Source of the DNA: Allium sativum
Taxonomy: Eukaryota > Streptophyta > Magnoliopsida > Asparagales > Amaryllidaceae
Assembly (NCBI GenBank): GCA_030737875.1
Contig: CM060922.1
Span: 757,341,603 to 757,405,602, forward strand
Reading direction: 5' to 3'
Length of the DNA stretch: 64,000 nucleotides
Below are positions 49,501 through 59,790 of the stretch, piece after piece. The translations under genes and the position numbers were made by a program. The number at the start of each line of letters is the position of its first letter. Position 1 is the stretch's first letter. The notes under the pieces were generated by a model. The model did no database searches. It was not told the DNA's origin and saw only the letters and a program-made list of their open reading frames with translations.

Positions 49501-51957
49501 TAACAATGATAAATATCGTCCAAACACACATAATCAACAACAGATTATATATCACATCATATATCACAATGTATGAAAACAGTAAATAAATGTTGAGCAA
49601 TCCAGTCGGATTCCTCCAACCTGTCTCCCTGCATCCACAGATGTTGTACAATAAAATCAACATCACTTTCAGTTCCATATGATATATTCTGTTAAACAGA
49701 ATCAATATAGAAATTCAACTAACTATCTAGTAGTTCAATCAAACAGTCAACACACAGTCAATCAACCAACATTTAACAGTTCTAAAAATACAACATGAAA
49801 TTATAAAATGTTCAGAGTTAGTGAGATTTACTCACATTGGCAGTTAATCGTTAAAGAACGATAAACTGTTGTTTGATTTGAATCAAACAGTTTATTTCGC
49901 CATAAATTCATACGAGCCCCAATCCACTTCCAGTCAGTTCCATTGGGTAGTGTCCGTCCATACGATCCCATCGGATCTTGTTTCGCTGAATTTCGATACC
50001 GTATGGAGAAGTTATACAAATTCGAAGTTAATACACTATATAAAATGAAACATGGATTTTATTTAATAGTTTATGGGCCTCACCCCTTCTTCACAGCCGG
50101 CCACTAACCCACTCAGCCCAGACCCGTATGAAAATATCTCCATCTTCCCCAAATGAAAATAACATGACCTCCTGCTTCAAAACAAACTCCAGTAAAACCC
50201 ATACAAAGCCGATGCTTCAAACTCTCCCTCTTCACACAGCCGTTTTCCAAATCGAGACCGGCTTCGAACTCCCCTGCAGACGCGCTCTACCACCATCACC
50301 TTGTTTCCTCATTCGAACACCAGTGTTGAATCGCGTCGCTCAGGAAATCCCGACCATCACAGTACGCTTTCTACTCCACAAACTCACAAATTCATTACTC
50401 CATTTTTCTTCTCATTGATCTCTCTTCCTCCTCATGTCCTAAAGTTTAAGCTCGACGTCTTCTTCTGCAAAGTGTTCGACCGTTCTTTTCGCCGCATCAG
50501 GGAAGCAGTGAACCCATTGAACACCGAATCAAACCAAAGCTTCGACGAAGGTACCATCTTCCATCCTACGCCCAAAAATACAATCGAGTTCGCGAATCCA
50601 AGCCCCCATTTTCTGAAATCGTCAGCCCTAGGTCTCCAACAACATATCACAATGAACCCAACTAATTTCGAATGCCTGAAGATGCATATGGGTTTGAAGA
50701 TAATGGTCTGAGGATCTTAGATATATAAGTATTTTGAATTATAGGAATTTATATGAATTAAGGCGAATTTTGAAAAGTGGATGTTTTCAATGAAAAAGAA
50801 AGAACGACGGCGGAAATAATTTGGCTAAGGGAAAATGGAATTAGGTCTTAAGGAATTGTAAGGGAGGTATATATAGTGTTAACAGATATCTAGATATATT
50901 TTTTTAGATATTTTCTCATGAGATAATTTAGTTTTATTTGTCTTCTAAAAAATCGTACAATCACCTATGATATTCAAAAATCACAGAAATTGACATGCAA
51001 CTACAGTTCGACATTACGGTCCCAACGAAACTGGTTTCGTCGAATTCCGACTCCGTTTGCTCACACAGCATATTTTTAGCCGTTAAAATACTGACTGTTT
51101 TTCACTCTAAAAATCCGTACGGCCACACAGTGACTCTAAAAATCACGAAACTTGGAATCTAACAATAATTTGACATTGCAGATCCAACAAAATTAGTTTC
51201 GTCGAATTCCGACTTCGTTTGCAAAAGTGGCTATTTTTAAAGCTTTGGATGACCCATTTAAATATATAAATATATTTAAATATAACTAAATTAAATATTT
51301 ATAAATAAATATTAACGTCTATATTCACAGTGGAATACCATACAGCTCTAGAATAATCCTGTATGGATTTCTAACTCGATATTTCAAATCCGGGTCAACC
51401 CGATATTCGATTTATATTGAATTCCCTTTTAAAAATATAAATAATTCCTTTATAAATTATAAAGGAACTCCACAACGACTTTTCTAAAATTTGATTTGAA
51501 CATACATCAAAATCTACACGACGAAATCCCGATTTTTCTCTTCCACTAGAAAGATATACTCCACCAGCTCCACACGTTTCTTGTTTCACAGAAATCCGGC
51601 TTAAAACGAATCCTGTACATTCAGTTGAAGTTCAAATCGCCAAAATACGAACTGCAGCGCCATTTCAAGCTCGTTTATAATTATATTATAAACTATACGT
51701 TCAAACTGTCGTCTATATAATATATTCGTTATTCTAATTCAATTCTAAACTGAATTAAATATCACAGATGATCCAGTTCACACCATATCGCCATTTCTGC
51801 CAATTCTGATTATTTCAGAATTAAATATATTATTTAATTTATTATTTTAATTAAATATTCACCATTAATTAATTCCACGGCCATTAAATTCACTATATCA
51901 CTATTTATATAATTAAATAAATTAATTATAATACCTCTGCCAATGCGGGTCATTACA
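46530..51957 (-). mobile_element. Solo LTR of an A-related family (5428 bp)
   Basis: Starts TGTAATGACCCG and ends CGGGTCATTACA with an exact TTTCG duplication (46525-46529, 51958-51962). No internal domain, so it arose by LTR-LTR recombination of a full element. Shares with A: two-hairpin module (about 46872-46968), AGCGGAA motifs (about 46703, 46800), GTGAGT hairpin (49835-49830), TATA (50875-50868) and U3 palindromes (51025-51040, about 51184). Its telo-box is degenerate (AGACCTAAT). Minus-strand frame 50650-50432 (72 codons) lies in the leader and is unsupported. Confidence 0.9.
48520..48970 (-). repeat. About 36-bp tandem array in the A-related solo LTR
   Basis: Roughly a dozen units containing TATTCGAATA (a palindrome) then AACTATATTCGATTAACTCC, with unit ends varying (TTTA, TTTC, ATTA). 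Degenerate flanks extend to about 48430 and 49150. Element A itself lacks this array, so it expanded after the families split. Confidence 0.8.
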
Positions 51958-54900
51958 TTTCGTATGTAGGAATCATTGAAATTTCTCATTGTTGAAATGT
52001 TACACTTCCATTTACAAGTTATCCGACTTGTTTATGTGATTGGGACGATAATTTTTTTCACACATCGCTCAAGTGCACAATAATCTACTATTGTTTGTTG
52101 GTTGAAACCCCACACGGGTTTTAGGACGACATTTGATATACACTAGCCCCAATATTTAATTAATTGTAAATCGATGGATTAACAGTCTGTGTTGAGCATT
52201 ACTTATTTATTTACTTTAATGCTCACACAGATATAATTCTCACTTTGGATGTGAATGTATTGCTTGATGATTGTTTATCATTATCGTTGAATATATGCAA
52301 TGTGTGAAATCCATATAACTGAATTTATATGGTAATTGATTGAGTCACATCCCGATTCAGAGTATTTTTAATAAAATAATATTTTCAAAAATGAAGAACA
52401 TCTTTATATAAAGAATATTTTGAAGTAAAGAATTTTGTAAATAAATAATATTTTAAAATTATGAATATTTTAAAATAATATTCAGTGTAAATAAAACTAT
52501 GATTTTTATGTCTGTTTTAGGCGAATATAAAAATATAAAATATGAAGCCGAATTAAGTAGTAAATGTTATTTTAACCCGAACAGGTTTATCTATCGATTT
52601 ATTTCATTTTAAAATAAATATAAAAGAAGTGATTTATAAATCTAATATATTGGAAATATAAATATTTTAATATGATAAAAATATAGAATATTTGATTTTG
52701 TTTAAAATTGAAAATAAAGATAAAAATAATTTTAAAATGAATTTATAAATATTTTAAAAAATAAGTTTTAATAGAAATCGATGATATATAATATATATAT
52801 ATATATAATGGCCTGAATAGAACGCGTCGCGCAGCGACCGTTCGCGAATTTCGACCATTAACTTCAAATTGACGTAACAGGAGATCCGACCGTCGGATTC
52901 TCCTAAAACCGGAACGGTTGGGTTCGTATCGAAAAGAAATTTCTAATGAATATAAGAGTTTTGAAAAATAACGGTTAGGTTTGGAGTTATGTCCAAATCA
53001 ATTTCATAAAAGGTCGCTATGGATGTAGTTTGATGACCGTTTATGGAAATCGACTGTAAAAGCCTTAATAAAATTATTTAAAATATAGGAAGATTATGTA
53101 AAATCAGAATAAACGATTTAAAAAGATTTTAAGATGAAAAAAAAAATCCAATTTTGTAAATGTAAAATATATTTTTATCAAAATGAACTAGTTATTAACT
53201 AGAAAGATAATCCAATGTTTTAAAATAAATAAATTGGATTTTTTGGTAATCATGAGTGGTGTCTTCAATAACACTATTCTTAAAACCCCATATAAAAAGG
53301 AATAAATCTTTTAATTAAGATTAATAGAGTTTTCAAATTATATTTAATAATTGGAATAAAGTGAAATGTGAATTGGGTTCATCGTGAACTGTGTTTTAAA
53401 CGACACTTGTTCTTTAACCCAATTAACAGTGAAAATAAAATTTGGGATTATTAAATCTTTTATTTAGATTTATTTGGAAATTTTCCAAAATATAGTTTTC
53501 CAATTTAATACATTAAATTGGAATTGAATGGAATTCGGTTCGGTAATAATCAAGATGAGCTCCTGTAAATGATGGCCGATATTATATATGGAATTTAAAA
53601 GGCTTTACCGTTATTCCATTTATATTATTAGTCTGATACGGGACTTTATATCAATTATACACTGTTATGATTTTCGTGTAGATTCCATTTTGATGGAAGA
53701 ATATTTGGGTTTATCGTGAACAATGTTTTTAAAAGACATTAGTTCTTTAACCCAGTTAAAGATAAGATTAATCTCTTAAACTTGAATAATCCTTAGTTAA
53801 TGATCTAGAGCTTAAAAAGGTAACTTTAAAGAATTTTATCTTTGATAAAATTAATGGGGACTCTTCCCTAATATTGTGAATATTTTATTAAAAGAATATT
53901 TTGAATTGGAATGAGGCGTTGGATGTGTTTTTATAGCACTTGATTATAAATTACGCGAGTTATTCTGAAATACCGGGTTTAACCCATTCTGAATAATGAA
54001 TACGATGACTAACAGTCGAAAAGATTGAAGACGGTGCAAGACCAACAATCTTCACATCGAATGGATGAGGACTACTGATGCCCATGATGGGACTAGCTAC
54101 CTTGAAGGGGCTACAGTGGTAGTTGTCCGAATGTATTTATTGATTGTTCGGATATGCGAGGAATTAAGTTCCTATGGTTTCGTTCAAACCCAGAATGGAC
54201 TTGTAAATGGATGGTACGTCTGATGTTGTATTCCTTTACATTGTATCCATTGATTTCTGCTAATATATATCTGTTTGGTAGTGGAAAATTCCTTCTCTTG
54301 CTTAATACCCTTCTCTGAGACGTATGAGCTCAGAGCTTATATATTGACAGAAATAAATGGTAAGGATTGACAATCTGGCATGCTAAGATGGATGGATCAA
54401 GGCTTTTGTTGAAAAGCAGAGCCTTGTGGATGATGATCAAAGCATAGCTTTAATTAGCATAGCTTTATGTAGCATTACTTCGCGAGCCTCACACCCCAGT
54501 ATGAGTCAGAAACAGAGCAAGGAAACGCAGGGAGTGCACACGTTCCTTTCTAGCTAGAAGTGGTGTCATCGACTTACCAGCCCTGACATTTTACTTATGT
54601 GGTTGATGGATTATGAGGCGCCTCGGATTTTTATTGGCCGTAATGGCCAATTTATAGGTCCAATAGGACCGGGAAGCGTGTGTTCAGGAATTGCCAATCC
54701 ACTAAAGTATTTGTGGATCGGCCCTGCTGTATCCAAGGGTTCGCCAGCGTCTGAATCATGAGACATTGCTAGAGTGTCTCAAATCGGTCAGGAGATCGTT
54801 CCTAGCCTTAACTCACGATGGAAATCTAACTTCCAATACGACATCATGCGGTTTTGATTGTAGAACTAGTATGGCGACATAATAGGATGGGGTACTATGC

Positions 54901-55207
54901 CGTCTATGATTGATACATTATGATTGAAATTGTTTTTAAAACATATATACACTAATAATAATATCAAATTCTTTTTATCGTATCAAGCATCTTTTGACCA
55001 TTATAAGGTAAAACTATATCCTCCGGTTTGCGTTGCATTGTGTGATGGGATTTGAGTCTTATAATGGTTTCATTTTTCTAAAAAGCATTGCGTTGTTTAA
55101 CGATTTACTTTAGTTCGTGCACTGGCAATCCAATGGAGTAAACCTGTTCCGCATTAGCAGCGTGGTCCTGTGATTAGCCTTATCATTAAATAGGTTAAGT
55201 AAGATTT

Positions 55208-55295
55208 CTCATACCAGTCCCATGACTGACCCGTAGTTTGTTTCACTTGCAAACTCGGGTGCCCCTTATTTTCCACACGGGCAGTCGAGTAGCTT
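55208..55295 (+). other. Two-hairpin module in F 5' LTR
   Basis: Contains CAGTC(CCAT)GACTG, then about 35 bases on TGCCCC ... GGGCA around an AT-rich loop. Homologues: 63070-63150 (F 3' LTR), about 32548-32635 and 38780-38868 (B, opposite strand), 19200-19285 and 46872-46968 (A families). Confidence 0.6.
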
Positions 55296-55604
55296 GTTTT
55301 GCAGATATTCTTTTTGAGCAGGATTCTAGATCGAAGCTCCAAGCTGTGTCCAGAACAATGATAGTTATTTCCGCTGCACTGTATTAAATCTTTTGTAAAT
55401 TTATCTTCCGCTATATTTTTTTTAATGTACTCGGATATATTTTGTACCCTGATGTTATATTATCATAATGTAATAAAAGTTTGCTATTATTTGTTCTCAT
55501 GTATTGTATTATCAAAGTTAAAGTATTCGAAGATTTCTAGCTTTTGGTTCAGACCTGTGTGGCTTATGGTCGATTCAAAGGGTAGGGATTTTCGGGTCTT
55601 TACA

Positions 55605-56349
55605 TTTGGTATCACAGCTCTGGTTAGCTCAAATCTTTGGGATACAACTCGTTAAAACTGAACAAAAGACTCATCAGAGGTAGGATTAGTAATATCCTAT
55701 AAAAGAATGACTCGTTAGAGATGGGATCAGTAGTGTCCTAGAACGAGTGTGAAGAGTGTTATTTTTAAAATAAAAATGATAACAAATTTAGTTTTGAAAT
55801 TTTTATCTTAAAATATGTATTTGAGATATTATTATATTTTAATTTGGACAATTGAGCATATAAAGATAATAATATACGTCTTATCAACGTGTATACGAAG
55901 TCTCAAATATACTGGGTAGATATAGAATCACACTCTAGTCGCCCGGAGATGATTCTGATGACGATGCATCATCATCGGTGTTTATGTTCGTGTTTCGAAA
56001 GTGGAATATCTATATATTTCCAATCGACTGGTATGAGAATCAAAACTTAATTAGAGTTTATTGCTGTGATTTGAACTAAAAATATGACTTTTGACTATAT
56101 ATAAAAGTTATTTATTTAAAAGAGTTAATCACCTAATTGGTTGTTGGTTGTGATGTTTGATAATTAGTTTAACTAATTAAAATGTTGGTATAATAAATAA
56201 TTTAACCAATATGAGAAAGAATGATAAATTTAGCTAAATCTAAATTAATATTGAACTAAATGGATAAGAAATAAAAATTGAATTGGTTAATTAAACAACT
56301 ATTAGCTTCGTTCCTTTTCGAGGACGAAAAGATTTTAAGTGGGGGAGAT
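55605..56349 (+). mobile_element. Element F internal domain (745 bp, non-coding)
   Basis: Bounded by the 5' LTR and a polypurine tract TTTTAAGTGGGGGAGAT (56333-56349). The primer-site region TGGTATCACAGCTCTGG begins at 55607, two bases from the LTR, and differs slightly from the initiator-Met-type TGGTATCAGAGC. Two stem-loops follow. Sequence from the stem-loops onward is recognisably homologous to the B internal domain. No coding capacity. With 14.3 kb of LTR per 15.0-kb element, F is about 95% LTR. Confidence 0.9.
55681..55748 (+). ncRNA. Element F paired stem-loops after the primer site
   Basis: First: TAGGAT, loop TAGTAAT, ATCCTA (55681-55699). Second: TGGGAT, loop CAGTAGT, GTCCTA (55722-55740, including G-T pairs), inside outer stem ACTCGTT/AACGAGT (55710-55716 with 55742-55748). 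Loops belong to the class YAGYART shared with A and B; stems differ by matched changes. Confidence 0.6.
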
Positions 56350-57238
56350 TGTAACAACCCGCAAATTCTGAACCAATTTAAAATTTTTATTTTAGGAATT
56401 TTAATGAAAATTTAATATTTAAATTGATTATTTTAAATAATAACGATTAAAAATTTATTTCAATCGAAGTTAGAGCAAATGTATTCATTTTTATTTCTAA
56501 AGGAATTAGAAATAGTACGGTAGTTTGAAAAGTCAAACCTGTACTTTGACCGAATGTACTGGATTCAAAATTTAAAGGATTTTAGTGAAACCAAAAATAT
56601 CTAAGTTTGTTTGAAATTATCTTTCCAACGAATCCGAAAAATCAAAATTTCATAGCGGGAATCAAAAGATATGGCCAGTTGAATATTCAGAATGGTCGCT
56701 ATAGTATAATTTATAGCCTGTATAAAAGACCATTTTTCAAACGACATCCGTTTTCGACGAAACCACTTTTGTTGGAACCGTAATATCAAATTATTGTTAG
56801 GTTTCAATTTTCATAATTTTTCGAATTAATATGTGAGCGTGGCAAAGGAAAACGTGTTTTGTCAATTTCAGTCAAATTTAATCGACTTGAAAATGGCCAT
56901 TTTTCAAACGGTCTCGGAATTCGACGAAATTAATTTTGTTATGACCGTATCGTTAAAACATAACCAAAAATAATTTTTCTGTAATTTTTAGAGTCAGTAT
57001 GTGGCCCCGGTAAATTAAAATGTGCGATCAAATTAAATAATTAAATGATTTATAATTTAATTTAAAGAAAAACATATCGTAACAGCCGAACTGGGTTACG
57101 AACCATATTCGATTGTGTCCGGGATGGGGGTATTTAGCTAGGGGCAACAGTCGTTGGGTCTCGTTTGGAGTTCGGATGGTTTAACAAGTTGTCTTTGAAT
57201 TTAATAATTAAATAATTAAAATAATATAAATTATACTC

Positions 57239-57273
57239 TATAAATACGTGGTATAATATGCTAACCCTAAACC
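57239..57273 (+). promoter_or_regulatory. Element F promoter (3' LTR): TATA box and telo-box
   Basis: TATAAATA (57239-57246) and AACCCTAAACC (57263-57273), 17 bases apart. The start would fall in or just after the telo-box, 6.2 kb before the LTR end. Confidence 0.6.
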
Positions 57274-57393
57274 AAAATACAACAGCCGCCGTACTAGTTT
57301 TCCAATGGCCGAAACACTCCAGAATTGATCCCATTGAAACTTTAAATCCACACAACAATTTTCTAAACAAAAAGGGGGAAATCGAAGTACTAG

Positions 57394-57684
57394 ATGAGGT
57401 CTTTAATTTGTACAGTCATGATCGAAAATAGAGGTTCGGTTTTGCTGCTAGAACACGCGGACTTTGGACTGGTTGTGGGGCCGACCTGGGCCACCGAGTT
57501 GGACGGGCTTGGGTCGGTGGAAGCTCTCGGTGGTGGCGTTCGTATGGTGGCAGCGAATTGGAGACCGGCGGCCTCTGGCTCCCTGCGCAAGCGAAGTTGT
57601 AAATCGATGAATAGGTTCGTGACCTGGAACCAAAATAGATGTAGAAGGAGAAAGGTGCAGCCCTATTCAAAGAGATGGAATTAG
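57394..57684 (+). CDS. Hypothetical 96-codon frame in the F LTR leader
   Basis: Sense-strand frame about 125 bases after the predicted start site, in a GC-richer pocket. The product would be small and basic at its C-terminus, with no domain, signal or motif I recognise. The 5' LTR copy is broken by one base. Being two LTRs of one element, the pair gives no independent evidence of selection. It may be leader RNA only. Confidence 0.2.
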   Translation: MRSLICTVMIENRGSVLLLEHADFGLVVGPTWATELDGLGSVEALGGGVRMVAANWRPAASGSLRKRSCKSMNRFVTWNQNRCRRRKVQPYSKRWN

Positions 57685-58079
57685 TAATTATAATTAAGTT
57701 AATTATTTAATTTAATTATTATCAAATCTTTAAACTATCATATCTCGTTCAAAACAAAACAGAATTTGACGATTTCAGCTTTGTTGGAATCACAGCGATG
57801 AGATTTAGACGATGAAACTAACCAGATCTGAAAAGGAGCACTTTTGAAATTCAGCCAAATTTGAACGTGAATAGAAATTCAGAAATGAATACGAACGATT
57901 TCTGAAAACCGATCACTGTGAGATTTCCTTTTTATATAGTTAATTAATTTATTTATTTAGTTTAATTGCTATGGAATAATTGTATGTGTATGACTGAGAT
58001 CTGTTATGTGATGATATTGTGAATGATTTATCTGTTTTGGTGGTGATGTATAAACACAGATTTATATGTGTTAAATAAA

Positions 58080-59790
58080 AATTAGTCATATTGTTTTATT
58101 TTTGATTTGGATTAAAATTCCCATTTCAATAAAATAAATCACATTGTTTTATTATTGATTTGGATTAAAATTTCCATTTCGACAAAAATAAATCATTTTG
58201 TTATAGTGTTGTATTGAAATAGAATTGTCAATTCAACATTTGAAACATTATTTTGATTATTGTTGTTGAATTGAATTAGATTCCAATTCAACATAAAAAC
58301 ATCATTTGGATTATATTTGTTGAATTAAATTAAAATTGTCAATTCAATATAAAATTATTATTTGTTGAATTGAATTAGATCGTCTATTCAATATTAAAAA
58401 TATCTTTTTATCATTTTTGAACATTGAAATAGAATTACCAAATCAACATAAAACATTATTTTATCATTTTTATTATATTGAATTAGAATTGTTAATACAA
58501 TTGAAAATATACCATGGTTTTTTATACCATAGAATGGAAATAAAAAGTTATTCTTTTATTTGCATTCTTTGATGCAAATAAATATTGATATAAAAAGTCG
58601 TTATTTTATTAGAATTCCTTGATGCAAATATACATTGCTATAAAAAGTTATTCTTTTATTTGCACTCTTTGATGCAAATAAACATTAAATCAAAAAGGTT
58701 ATACTATTATTTGCATTCCTTGATGCAAATAAACGATAAATTAAAAGGTTATTCTTTTATTCGGATTCCTTGATGCAAATATAAGATGAATTTAAAAGTT
58801 GTTACTTTATTTACATTCTTTGTTGCAAATATACATTAAAATAAAAGGTTATACCTTTATTTGCATTCTTTGATGTAAACAAAATGTTGAAATAAAAAGT
58901 TTTTTTTATTATTTACATTCTTTGATGCAAATATAACATAGTTTAAAAAGGTTATATTTTTATTTGTATTTTAGGTACAAATAAAAAACATGATTTAGAA
59001 AGTTACATTTGTAATTGTATTTTAGATACAAATAAAAGCATGATTTAAAGGGTTGCATTTTTGTTTGCAATTTTAGATGCAAACAAACCATTAAGATAAA
59101 GTTGCATTTTTGTTTGCAAATTTAGATGCAAACAAAACATTTAATTACAGTTACACTATTATTTGCATATTTAGATGCAAATAAACACCGAAAAGAAAGG
59201 TTACATTTTTATTGGCATATTTAAATGCACAAAAAACATTGAATTGAAAGTTGTATTTTTTTTCCTTGATGCTAATAAAACATAAATTAAAAAGTTGCAT
59301 TTTTATTTTGCATTTTAGAGATAAATAAAACATAGTAAAAAAAAAGTTACATTTTTTTATTTACATATTAGATGTAAATAAAACATAGAATTAAAAATAT
59401 ATTTTTATTTACATTGTAAATGTAAACGAAACCACAAAATGAAAAGTTACATGTTTATTTACATTATAGATGTAAATAAACACTTAAATTAAAAAGTTAT
59501 ATTTTTATCTACAATTTAGATGTGAATAAAAGAGTAGATTAAAAAGTTATATTTTTATTTACATTCTAGATGTAAATAAAAGAATAGATTAAAGAATTAC
59601 ATTTTTATTTACATTTTAGTTAAAATAAAAAGAATAGAATTGAAAGTTACATTTTTATTGTCATTTTAAAGACAAAGAAAAGAGTAGAATAAAATGTCAC
59701 ATTTTATGGTCATTTTATATTAACAAGAAGAACTGATTTTAATGTTATATTTTTATTGTCATTTTATATAGATTAAAAAGAATTAGAGAT
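58080..59790 (+). repeat. Hairpin-unit tandem array in the F 3' LTR
   Basis: About 30 units of roughly 48-52 bases. Each carries an inverted repeat: first TTGAATTG/CAATTCAA types (58080-58540), then TTTATTTGCAT/ATGCAAATAAA, TATTTGTA/TACAAATA, TTTGCA/TGCAAA with GTTT/AAAC ends, then TTTACAT/ATGTAAA. Stem changes are mostly matched in both arms. Frames within are artefacts. Confidence 0.85.

Larger units (their letters stand above)
28969..55604 (+). mobile_element. Element F, 5' LTR (7.13 kb, expanded to 26.6 kb by five insertions)
   Basis: Starts TGTAACAACCC and ends GGGTCTTTACA, followed by the primer site. Its own segments are 28969-29075, 30143-30776, 31001-32225, 43669-44680, 46022-46529 and 51963-55604. 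Inserted are G1, a 224-bp filler, B, G2 and an A-related solo LTR. Without them and their target duplications the length is 7128 bp, against 7136 for the 3' LTR. Landmarks: TATA 31133-31140, telo-box 31157-31167, hairpin array (31980-32225, 43669-44680, 46022-46480), two-hairpin module (55208-55295), TTCCGCTG motifs (about 55367, 55404) and a candidate poly(A) signal AATAAA (55472-55477). Flanks AGAAT and TGAAT match at four of five bases. Confidence 0.9.

Noticed and set aside
58540..59770. CRISPR-like appearance of regularly spaced repeats
   Set aside because: Units drift gradually and have no unique spacers. The context is a plant LTR, not a prokaryotic array.
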